From Candidatus Roizmanbacteria bacterium CG22_combo_CG10-13_8_21_14_all_34_12 (lineage in GTDB: Bacteria > Patescibacteriota > Microgenomatia > UBA1406 > GWC2-37-13), in contig PCTC01000020.1 in assembly GCA_002786595.1 (NCBI GenBank), positions 1-6,076 on the forward strand: 6,076 nucleotides of DNA, read 5' to 3'. Below the pieces are notes generated by a model, which saw only the letters and a list, made by a program, of their open reading frames with translations, was not told the DNA's origin and searched no databases. This document shows, piece after piece, positions 1 through 5,956 of the stretch. Made by a program: the position numbers and the translations under genes. Within the stretch, counting starts at the first letter, position 1. Every line of letters begins with the position of its first letter.

Positions 1-1
1 T

Positions 2-1228
2 GCCTTAACGATTAATAACAAATTTATTGAGAACGTTATTGACAATAATAAAGATTTAAAAATTATTGTTATTGCCGGAACTAATGGAAAAACGACTTCA
101 ACTGCACTCTTGAAATTTATTCTAGAAAAATCAGGCAAAAAAGTTTTTACTAATAATGAAGGGGCTAATTTATTAAACGGCGTCGCATCAACGATCATCA
201 AAAATAGCAATTTACTTTCAAAACTAAAATTTGATTTTGCTATTTTTGAAAGCGACGAATTTAACTTACCATTGCTTCTTGGAGAGATTTCCCCTGATAA
301 AATTCTTATTTTGAATCTTTTCCGTGATCAGCTTGACCGTTATGGAGAAGTGAATACGATTGCTTTGAAGTGGCTGGAGTCTTTAAAAACTTTGGCCTAC
401 AAAACGGAAGTTTTTATTAATGGCGACGATCCGCAGCTTTATTTCATCGGTACCAAACTAACTCAAAAAGTTCAGTATTTTGGAATTGAAAAAAAATTAA
501 TGAAACTAAAGGATATCCCCAACGATGTTGATTCAATTTACTGTCCTGTCTGTTTGTCATTGCTAAAATATAATCAACTGTCTTATGCACATTTGGGAGA
601 TTTTTACTGCTCCCACTGTAAATTTAAGAGAGAAGAGGTGACTGATTTTTCAAAAGAAAAAATAACCTATCCAATGAAGGGTTTATATAATGTATATAAT
701 ACAAACGCAATTCTTCAACTCTTTGAGTCATTAAATATTGTTATTCCCAAGAATGTAGGAAACATAAATAAATGGCTCGCCGATTTTGTTCCTGCCTTTG
801 GCCGGCAAGAAGAAATTATTTACAAAAACCGTAAAGTATTTATTCTTCTTTCCAAAAACCCGGCTGGATTTAATCAGTCTATTCAAACTGTTTCTGAAAT
901 TACGAATAAGAACAAAGCTAGCTTTTTGATAATTCTTAACAACAGAATTCCTGATGGGCTAGATATTTCTTGGATCTGGGATGTTGATTTCCAGCCAATT
1001 CTTGATGTTGCCAATAATATCTATGTTTCCGGTGATCGTGTTTATGATATAAATCTCCGACTAAGATATGAAAATGATGTAAGAAATATTATGACTTTTG
1101 AAAATTTATCTGATGCAATTGAATCAATCGTCAGTAAAACAAAAGAAGGGGAAAGATTATATATCTTACCAACCTATTCAGCAATGCTGGAAGTACGCAA
1201 AATATTATTAGGACGTAAACTATTATGA
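2..1228 (+). CDS. murT: Lipid II isoglutaminyl synthase, Mur ligase subunit MurT (5' partial)
   Basis: MurT is the ATP-dependent subunit that amidates the alpha-carboxyl of D-glutamate in the lipid II stem peptide, in the cytoplasm, using ammonia supplied by GatD. The frame is open from the left edge, so the true start lies upstream. Numbering from the first visible codon, the P-loop GTNGKTT is at residues 26-32 (77-97). The Mur-ligase middle domain follows, with the NLFRDQLDRYGE motif near 339. A four-cysteine zinc ribbon has CPVC at 181-184 and CSHC at 203-206 and is diagnostic of MurT within the Mur ligases. The GLYNVYN, PAFGRQE, KNPAGFNQ, SWIWDVDF and LPTYSAML motifs mark the C-terminal MurT domain (DUF1727). 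With 408 residues visible and about 437 in Staphylococcus aureus MurT, only a few tens of residues seem missing. The stop TGA overlaps the gatD start (ATGA), which suggests translational coupling. Identification is firm. Confidence 0.95.
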   Translation, partial: ALTINNKFIENVIDNNKDLKIIVIAGTNGKTTSTALLKFILEKSGKKVFTNNEGANLLNGVASTIIKNSNLLSKLKFDFAIFESDEFNLPLLLGEISPDKILILNLFRDQLDRYGEVNTIALKWLESLKTLAYKTEVFINGDDPQLYFIGTKLTQKVQYFGIEKKLMKLKDIPNDVDSIYCPVCLSLLKYNQLSYAHLGDFYCSHCKFKREEVTDFSKEKITYPMKGLYNVYNTNAILQLFESLNIVIPKNVGNINKWLADFVPAFGRQEEIIYKNRKVFILLSKNPAGFNQSIQTVSEITNKNKASFLIILNNRIPDGLDISWIWDVDFQPILDVANNIYVSGDRVYDINLRLRYENDVRNIMTFENLSDAIESIVSKTKEGERLYILPTYSAMLEVRKILLGRKLL

Positions 1229-1974
1229 AAATTAATATCGGCTGGCTTTATCCTGATCTCATGAATACTTATGGTGATCGGGGGAATATTATTGCTTTAA
1301 GCCATCGTGCAAAAATGATGGGAATTAAATCAGCTGTAAATAAAATCTCTATTAACGAACCTGGGGATTTGATTTTAAAGATGGATATTCTTTTTATGGG
1401 TGGAGCTCAAGATAAACAACAGGAAATTGTAAATCAGGATTTAAAAAATAAAGGATTATTTTTGAAAAAAGCAATCAATGATGGAGTTCCCGGACTATAC
1501 GTTTGTGGCGCCTACCAGTTTTTAGGAAAATATTATAAAGAAGCTGACGGTAAAATAATTGATGGAATAGGAGTTTTTGATTTATATACTGAAAGCTCAA
1601 AATTTGGTGATCCCCGTTGTATCGGAAATATTGTTATTGAATCAACATTATTTCCAAAAATAAAACTTGTTGGTTTTGAAAATCACGGTGGAAGAACGTA
1701 TTTGGCCGATAAAAAACAAGCTTTTGCAACAGTTTTCAAAGGTTATGGAAATAATGGAGAAGATAAAACTGAGGGAATTTATTTTAAAAACAGTTTTGGT
1801 ACTTATCTACACGGACCAATTCTTCCAAAAAATCCCGAGATCGCCGATTATTTAATTGAAAAAGCATTGGAACGGAAATATCGTAACGTAGGGGTCGAGC
1901 GTGATCGACCCTTAAAAAAGATTAATAATAGTTGGGAAGAAAAGGCCAGAAGTTGGGTAATAGATAGACTATAA
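1225..1974 (+). CDS. gatD: Lipid II isoglutaminyl synthase, glutamine amidotransferase subunit GatD
   Basis: GatD is the glutaminase partner of MurT: it hydrolyses glutamine and passes ammonia on to turn D-Glu into D-isoglutamine in lipid II. The protein is 249 residues, about the family length (S. aureus GatD is 243). It belongs to the class I, CobB/CobQ-like amidotransferases. Visible signatures are LYPDLMNTYGDRGN at 8-21, GGAQD at 59-63, the nucleophile Cys94 in VCGAYQFLG, R131 in GDPRCIGN, FENHGGRTYL at 151-160, and the catalytic His196 in GTYLHGP. The ATG sits in an ATGA overlap with murT, with a weak Shine-Dalgarno-like AGGA at 1210-1213, so the start is well fixed. After the last catalytic motif, residues 221-232 (VGVERDRPLKKI) are encoded largely by a GC-rich palindrome, which looks like a small insertion before the C-terminal helix. 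Nothing else suggests decay. Confidence 0.95.
   Translation: MKINIGWLYPDLMNTYGDRGNIIALSHRAKMMGIKSAVNKISINEPGDLILKMDILFMGGAQDKQQEIVNQDLKNKGLFLKKAINDGVPGLYVCGAYQFLGKYYKEADGKIIDGIGVFDLYTESSKFGDPRCIGNIVIESTLFPKIKLVGFENHGGRTYLADKKQAFATVFKGYGNNGEDKTEGIYFKNSFGTYLHGPILPKNPEIADYLIEKALERKYRNVGVERDRPLKKINNSWEEKARSWVIDRL
1889..1914 (+). repeat. GC-rich palindrome inside the gatD reading frame
   Basis: GGGTCGA (1892-1898) and TCGACCC (1905-1911) are perfect inverted repeats around the 6-base loop GCGTGA. Adding a G-T and two A-T pairs lengthens the stem to 10 pairs (1889-1898 with 1905-1914). It stands out in an AT-rich gene. It falls in the poorly conserved linker of GatD between the catalytic His and the terminal helix and keeps the frame open. 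The TCGA...GCTCGACC pattern on the reverse strand resembles REP-type palindromes found in many bacterial genomes; that comparison is from memory and not verified. An A-rich rather than T-rich stretch follows, so it is not a plus-strand terminator. Confidence 0.55.
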
Positions 1975-1980
1975 TTTTTA

Positions 1981-1999
1981 AATATTAAAGATTAAATCT
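1981..1999 (+). repeat. Imperfect 19-bp direct repeat, copy 1
   Basis: AATATTAAAGATTAAATCT here matches 17 of 19 bases with the copy at 2091-2109. The two differences are A/T swaps at positions 7 and 14 of the repeat. It overlaps the small hairpin at 1988-2000. The low complexity of the spacer means chance or local slippage could explain it. Confidence 0.4.
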
Positions 2000-2090
2000 T
2001 AATTGTTAAATAAACTGTTAAAGTTTAAACAGTTAAACATGAAAACGTTTAATATTTAATTGTTTAATATTTATTTAACCTTTAACATTT

Positions 2091-2109
2091 AATATTTAAG
2101 ATTTAATCT
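2091..2109 (+). repeat. Imperfect 19-bp direct repeat, copy 2, abutting the dnaE start
   Basis: AATATTTAAGATTTAATCT is the second copy of the repeat at 1981-1999 and ends on the base just before the dnaE ATG. It occupies the place where a ribosome binding site would be and contains no GGAG-like element. Confidence 0.4.
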
Positions 2110-5100
2110 ATGAGTTTTGTCCACTTGCATGTTCACACAGGATATTCGTTGTTGGACGGCATGTGTCGGATCGATGATCTTATTGATAAGGCAATTGCCG
2201 AAAAAATGCCGGCGGTAGCCATCACCGATCATGGAGCTCTTTATGGTGCTTTTAAATTTTTTGTTAAAGCCCAAGAAAAAGGTATAAAACCAATTATTGG
2301 CGTTGAAACTTATAAAGCAAAAAATTCTCGTTTGGATAAAAAAGCCGGAGTTGACCGGGACCAATATCATCTTGTTTTACTTGCTAAAAATTTAACCGGC
2401 TATCAAAATCTTCTAAAAATTGTCACCAATGCCTTTCTTGAAGGATTTTATTACAAACCTAGAATTGATTTTGAAGTTTTGGAAAAATATCATGAGGGAA
2501 TTATTGCTTTATCCGCCTGTTTAAATGGAGAAATTCCAGCATTAATTTTAGAAAATCAAACAAAGCAAGCAGAAATTATTTTACAAAAATACTTGGATAT
2601 TTTTAAAGATGATTTTTATTTAGAGATTCAAAGGCATCATAGAATAGAAGAACTTGATCGGGTTAATAAAGAATTAATTAGACTTTCAAGAAAGTTTGGC
2701 GTCCCATTGGTTGCTACTAATGATGTCCATTATTTGGAAAAAGAAGATGCTTATGCTCAAGAAGTTCTTCTCTGCATCCAAACTCAAAGAACCATGGTTG
2801 AAAAAAATCGTCCGATGTCGATGATCAACGTACCCGACTATTATTTTAAGTCAACCGCCGAAATGAAGGGTAGTTTTATCGATTTGCCCGAGGCTATTGA
2901 AAATACGGTCAGGATTGCCGAAAAATGCAATGTTGAAATTCCCAATGGTAAATGGATTTTACCTAAATTTGAAACTCCTAAAAATATACCTGTGGCGCAG
3001 TATTTGAACCAACTGGTTGAGGACAGAAAAAAAAGAGTGGCTTCATATTCTCAGGATTTAGTCAATAAAAGAGTTCAATATGAATTAAATATTATTAACA
3101 ATAAAGGCTACTCAACGTATTTTTTAATCGTTCAGGACTTCGTTAACTGGGCTAAAAATCAGGGGATAGCCGTTGGGCCGGGGAGAGGGTCCGTCGCCGG
3201 ATCATTAGTTGCCTATATTCTTGGGATTACTGACATTAATCCGATCGATCAAAATTTACCGTTTGAGCGATTTTTGAACCCGGACCGTCCCACTCCACCA
3301 GATATTGATATTGATTTTGCCGATATTCGACGCGACGAGGTCTTAAAATACGTCACTAATAAATACGGAGAAGATAAAGTTGCCCAAATAATTACTTTTG
3401 GAAAAATGGAAGCCAGGCTTTCGGTTCGTGATGTGTCGAGAGCCCTTGGTATGTCTTATTCTACAGGCGATCGACTGGCGAAGATGATTCCATTTGGAAA
3501 GCAGGGATTTAATATGACTATTTCTCAAGCGCTTGAGGAATCTGCCCAATTAAAATTTGCCTATCAAACCGAGCCGGAAACCAAAAAGATACTGGACGTT
3601 GCCCGACGTCTTGAAGGCTTACCGCGCCACTCTTCCGTCCATGCTGCCGGCGTCGTCATTTCTGATAAAAATTTATCGGAGTATGTTCCTCTTCAAAGAG
3701 ACAATAAAGAAGGAAAAATTATCACCCAATATGATATGTACTGTATTGATCTAAATGCCGTATCAAATCAAAAAGCAGTTGGTCTTCTCAAAGTTGATTT
3801 TTTGGGACTTCGAAACCTAACAATTATCGAAGAAGCTTTAAAATATGTGGAAAAGAATTCCGGAATCAAAATTGATATCCATCATGTTCCGGTCGATGAT
3901 AAAAAAACATACGAATTAATTTCAAGAGGCGATACTATTGGCGTCTTTCAACTTGAATCCGGTGGAATGAAGCATTTGGCTAAGGAGCTAAAGCCAAATA
4001 AATTATCGGATATTTCCGCCATGGTGGCGCTTTACCGGCCGGGACCAATGGATCTTATTCCTTCATTTTTGGAAGGCAAAGCCAATGCTAAAAAAATTAA
4101 ATATCCTCATCCTGATCTTAAATCGGTACTTGAAGAAACTTACGGTGTTTTAGTTTATCAGGAACAGGTAATGGAAATTGCTCATAAATTAGCTGGTTTT
4201 TCGATGAGCGAAGCAGACAATCTTCGTATGGCGATGGGGAAAAAGAAAAAGGAATTAATGAAAAAAGATAAAGTAAAGTTTTTCAAGGGTTGTGAAAAAA
4301 ATGGTTATAAAACTTCGATGATAGAAAAAGTCTGGAACTTCATGGAAAAATTTGCTGCCTATGGATTCAATAAACCTCATTCAGCCTCATACGGATTAAT
4401 CGCTTACTGGACTGCTTACATTAAAGCTAACTATCCGGTTGAATACATGACTGCTCTTTTAACGGCAGAGCTTCATGGAGTCGCTGGCCCACAGCGAGAA
4501 ATTAAAATGTCCCAGGCAATTGAAGAATGCCGGAGGATGGAAATAAAAGTCTTGCCTCCGGATATTAATAAATCAATCTATAGTTTTTCAATTGAAGGAC
4601 CAGAAATCCGTTTCGGACTCTCGGCTTTAAAAAATGTCGGTACAGCTGCAATTGATTCTATCCTTGAAGAGCGGGCAAAAGGACAATTTCACGGTTTGAA
4701 AGATTTTCTTTCACGGGTTGATTTACGACGGGTTAATAAAAGAACACTTGAAAGCTTGATTAAGTCCGGAGCATTTTCAAATTTTGGTAATAAAGCTACC
4801 CTGATGTTTAATTTTCCTTTAATTGTGGCGGATATTCAAAGAACAAAAACAAAATCAGAAAAAGGACAATATGATCTTTTTGTTTCTTCAGAAGAAACAA
4901 AATATACTGACAATTTTAAAGTTATTCCTGAATATGAAGAGGATGTCTTATTCACAATGGAGCGGGAAGTAATTGGCTTTTTAATTGGTAAAAACCCGAT
5001 GGCAAAATTTAAAGCCATTATTGAAAAAAAAACTACTAAAAAAATTGGGGAAGTAAATATTCAAGATGCTAACAAGCCAGTAATTCTGGCTGGTCTTATT

Positions 5101-5337
5101 TGCGGGAAAAAAATTGTTAAAACTAAAAAAAATAATGAAGAGATGGCAATACTTCAAATCTTTGATGAAAGTGGTACTATCGAAGTGGTCGTCTTTCCCC
5201 GAAGTTATACGATTTTAAAATCTTTCTTGAACATTAATAAAATTATAATGTTAAAAGGAAAAGTCAACGAACGGGAGGGCCGAATCGGAATTATTCTCGA
5301 AAACGCCGTGGATTTGGAGAAAGTAAATCAAAATTAA
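2110..5337 (+). CDS. dnaE: DNA polymerase III alpha subunit (replicative polymerase DnaE)
   Basis: This is the catalytic subunit of the replicative DNA polymerase. The 1075-residue protein is full length apart from a short C terminus. The N-terminal PHP domain (about 1-280) shows candidate metal ligands H7, H9, D16, D40-H41, E66, H87, C137, D205 and H207. The palm has GPGRGSVAGS (356-365), the catalytic pair D398 and D400 in PDIDIDF, and the third aspartate D563 in KVDFLGLRNLT. RHSSVHAAGVVIS (506-518), YRPGPMDLIPSF (642-653), YGVLVYQEQVMEIA (678-691) and FNKPHSASYGL (753-763) are hallmark polymerase motifs. A helix-hairpin-helix-type segment follows at about 833-855. The beta-clamp pentapeptide QYDLF is at 920-924, and an OB fold covers about 990-1069. 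The protein ends just after the OB fold, whereas E. coli DnaE (1160 residues) continues into a tau-binding domain. The ATG at 2110 is the first in frame after a stop at 2104-2106. There is no Shine-Dalgarno sequence. Confidence 0.98.
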   Translation: MSFVHLHVHTGYSLLDGMCRIDDLIDKAIAEKMPAVAITDHGALYGAFKFFVKAQEKGIKPIIGVETYKAKNSRLDKKAGVDRDQYHLVLLAKNLTGYQNLLKIVTNAFLEGFYYKPRIDFEVLEKYHEGIIALSACLNGEIPALILENQTKQAEIILQKYLDIFKDDFYLEIQRHHRIEELDRVNKELIRLSRKFGVPLVATNDVHYLEKEDAYAQEVLLCIQTQRTMVEKNRPMSMINVPDYYFKSTAEMKGSFIDLPEAIENTVRIAEKCNVEIPNGKWILPKFETPKNIPVAQYLNQLVEDRKKRVASYSQDLVNKRVQYELNIINNKGYSTYFLIVQDFVNWAKNQGIAVGPGRGSVAGSLVAYILGITDINPIDQNLPFERFLNPDRPTPPDIDIDFADIRRDEVLKYVTNKYGEDKVAQIITFGKMEARLSVRDVSRALGMSYSTGDRLAKMIPFGKQGFNMTISQALEESAQLKFAYQTEPETKKILDVARRLEGLPRHSSVHAAGVVISDKNLSEYVPLQRDNKEGKIITQYDMYCIDLNAVSNQKAVGLLKVDFLGLRNLTIIEEALKYVEKNSGIKIDIHHVPVDDKKTYELISRGDTIGVFQLESGGMKHLAKELKPNKLSDISAMVALYRPGPMDLIPSFLEGKANAKKIKYPHPDLKSVLEETYGVLVYQEQVMEIAHKLAGFSMSEADNLRMAMGKKKKELMKKDKVKFFKGCEKNGYKTSMIEKVWNFMEKFAAYGFNKPHSASYGLIAYWTAYIKANYPVEYMTALLTAELHGVAGPQREIKMSQAIEECRRMEIKVLPPDINKSIYSFSIEGPEIRFGLSALKNVGTAAIDSILEERAKGQFHGLKDFLSRVDLRRVNKRTLESLIKSGAFSNFGNKATLMFNFPLIVADIQRTKTKSEKGQYDLFVSSEETKYTDNFKVIPEYEEDVLFTMEREVIGFLIGKNPMAKFKAIIEKKTTKKIGEVNIQDANKPVILAGLICGKKIVKTKKNNEEMAILQIFDESGTIEVVVFPRSYTILKSFLNINKIIMLKGKVNEREGRIGIILENAVDLEKVNQN

Positions 5338-5347
5338 ATTAAGGTCC

Positions 5348-5361
5348 GTCTTTATAAAGAC
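5348..5361 (+). repeat. Perfect 14-bp palindrome overlapping the dnaE terminator hairpin
   Basis: GTCTTTATAAAGAC reads the same on both strands. Its right half (5354-5361) is also the left foot of the larger hairpin at 5354-5385, so in RNA the two structures exclude each other. The words GTCTTT and AAAGAC recur in the other palindromes at this end of the window. Confidence 0.6.
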
Positions 5362-5391
5362 AGTCTTAAATAAGACTGTCTTTATTTAAAC
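5354..5391 (+). terminator. Strong hairpin and T-rich tail after dnaE, probable Rho-independent terminator
   Basis: ATAAAGACAGTCTTA (5354-5368) and TAAGACTGTCTTTAT (5371-5385) are perfect inverted repeats of 15 bases separated by AA. In RNA the tip would open to a 4-base loop on a 14-pair stem. The tail TTTATTTAAACTTTT (5381-5395) is T-rich, though not a pure run. The stem begins 16 bases after the dnaE stop, and the next gene starts just downstream, so the dnaE transcript plausibly ends here. The reverse strand has no matching T-rich tail. The left arm shares TAAAGACAGTCTT with the repeat at 5942-5954, so a REP-like origin is an alternative or additional reading. Confidence 0.7.
5355..5367 (+). 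repeat. 13-bp direct repeat flanking the CYTH-like gene, left copy
   Basis: TAAAGACAGTCTT is identical to 5942-5954 in the same orientation, 587 bp apart. The two copies bracket the small gene at 5399-5896. A reverse-complement copy forms the other hairpin arm at 5372-5384. Each copy lies in a palindrome, which fits a small dispersed palindromic element better than a target-site duplication. Confidence 0.55.
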
Positions 5392-5398
5392 TTTTCAT

Positions 5399-5896
5399 AT
5401 GAAATATCAAGAAAAAAAGTATAAAGTAGATTCTTTTGTAACAATATCAAAACTATTAAATGAAAAAGGGGCAAAAAATGAGAAAGAGGTTGTTACAATG
5501 CATTATTACACACAGCAACCAAATAACGAAGTCGTTAAACTAGTTGAATATGATAATCACAATGAAATTCATATACTGACAGAATCTAATGGTAAATATC
5601 TTCTTAAACAAAAGATTCCAGTACTAACAACTGAGGCAGGCCTAAAATGGCTTAAAGATAAAGGCTATAAAATAGTTGATCTTGTCAAAATGGTCTACAC
5701 TGATTATGAATATAAAAACGGAATAGTTGGATTGTATGTAATTAATGATTTTCTTTATTCTGTAATCCTAGATTTTCCCGAAGGGCAACTTAAAACTATA
5801 GAAAATGAGTTCGGATTAAGTAACATAGAAATAATTAATATTCCTTATAATAAACTTCTTGATCAATTGGGTCGCCTACATTCAGTGGATCTGTAA
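5399..5896 (+). CDS. Small hypothetical protein, degenerate CYTH (CyaB/ThTPase-like) domain suggested
   Basis: The 165-residue protein is soluble, with no signal peptide or membrane segment, and I assign no firm function. Its layout resembles class IV adenylate cyclase/thiamine triphosphatase (CYTH) proteins. The N-terminal strand EKKYKV (5-10) sits where ExExK belongs. It is followed by a helix ending in KGAK, a YY at 36-37, the strand KLVEYD (47-52), KYLLKQK (66-72), a helix with LKDKGYK (85-91), VKMVYTDY (96-103), VILDF (122-126) and a terminal YNKLL (150-154). Most arginines and glutamates of the catalytic tunnel are replaced, so it is either inactive or very divergent. I use the ATG at 5399 because the expected first strand starts there, although it has no Shine-Dalgarno sequence. 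An in-frame ATG at 5498 has AGAGG at 5485-5489 but would delete that strand. The gene is isolated between the dnaE terminator and a transposase and flanked by repeats. The gene call is solid; the fold assignment is tentative. Confidence 0.8.
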   Translation: MKYQEKKYKVDSFVTISKLLNEKGAKNEKEVVTMHYYTQQPNNEVVKLVEYDNHNEIHILTESNGKYLLKQKIPVLTTEAGLKWLKDKGYKIVDLVKMVYTDYEYKNGIVGLYVINDFLYSVILDFPEGQLKTIENEFGLSNIEIINIPYNKLLDQLGRLHSVDL

Positions 5897-5919
5897 TATA
5901 AAAATACCACTTTTGTAGG
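5875..5919 (+). other. Nested stem-loop spanning the stop codon of the CYTH-like gene
   Basis: CCTACA (5875-5880) pairs with TGTAGG (5914-5919), and inside it AGTGG (5884-5888) pairs with CCACT (5907-5911). The two helices are separated by a small 3/2 internal loop, and the terminal loop is 18 bases. The stop codon TAA (5894-5896) lies in the loop. The sequence after the hairpin (TTATAAGC) is not a T run, so a simple intrinsic terminator is unlikely. It may be an mRNA 3'-end structure or a subterminal hairpin of the neighbouring transposable element. Confidence 0.4.
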
Positions 5920-5941
5920 TTATAAGCAGTTGACTTCAAAT

Positions 5942-5956
5942 TAAAGACAGTCTTTA
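5942..5956 (+). repeat. Palindrome and 13-bp direct repeat (right copy) at the transposase 5' edge
   Basis: TAAAGACAGTCTTTA is a perfect inverted repeat of 7 bases around a central A. Its first 13 bases are identical to 5355-5367. It begins with the stop codon that opens the transposase frame and lies just before the conserved part of that protein. Palindromes beside a RAYT-type transposase are what the REP/RAYT association leads one to expect. Confidence 0.6.

Larger units (their letters stand above)
1975..2109 (+). promoter_or_regulatory. AT-rich gatD-dnaE spacer, probable dnaE leader/promoter region
   Basis: This 135-bp spacer has about 18 G/C bases (near 13%) and no credible reading frame. 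It probably holds the dnaE promoter, but the composition is so biased that -35 and -10 boxes cannot be picked reliably. It is built from related short words: TTTAATATTT at 2048-2057, 2063-2072 and 2088-2097; GTTAAA at 2005, 2017 and 2032; and its complement TTTAAC at 2074 and 2081. Small hairpins are possible at 1988-2000 (AAGATT/AATCTT) and 2013-2034 (AACTGTT/AACAGTT). There is no Shine-Dalgarno sequence before the dnaE ATG. Confidence 0.4.

Noticed and set aside
110..112. TTG at 110 as the start of murT
   Set aside because: The frame is open to the window edge and the essential P-loop GTNGKTT is encoded upstream at 77-97, so the real start is outside the window.
2089..2370. Minus-strand open frame opposite the dnaE 5' end
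   Set aside because: It lies antisense to the highly conserved PHP domain and its translation has no recognisable motif; other antisense or out-of-phase frames within dnaE and gatD were dismissed for the same reason.
2110..5337. Intein or frameshift in dnaE
   Set aside because: All polymerase motifs occur in order at normal spacing in one uninterrupted frame, with no intein-like Cys/His-Asn block.
5498..5500. In-frame ATG with AGAGG upstream as the start of the CYTH-like gene
   Set aside because: The SD spacing is good, but starting here removes residues 1-33, which contain the likely first beta strand and helix. It is kept only as an alternative.
5355..5954. The repeated 13-mers as a CRISPR array or a simple target-site duplication
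   Set aside because: There are only two direct copies 587 bp apart with a gene between, and each copy is part of a palindrome, which fits neither pattern.
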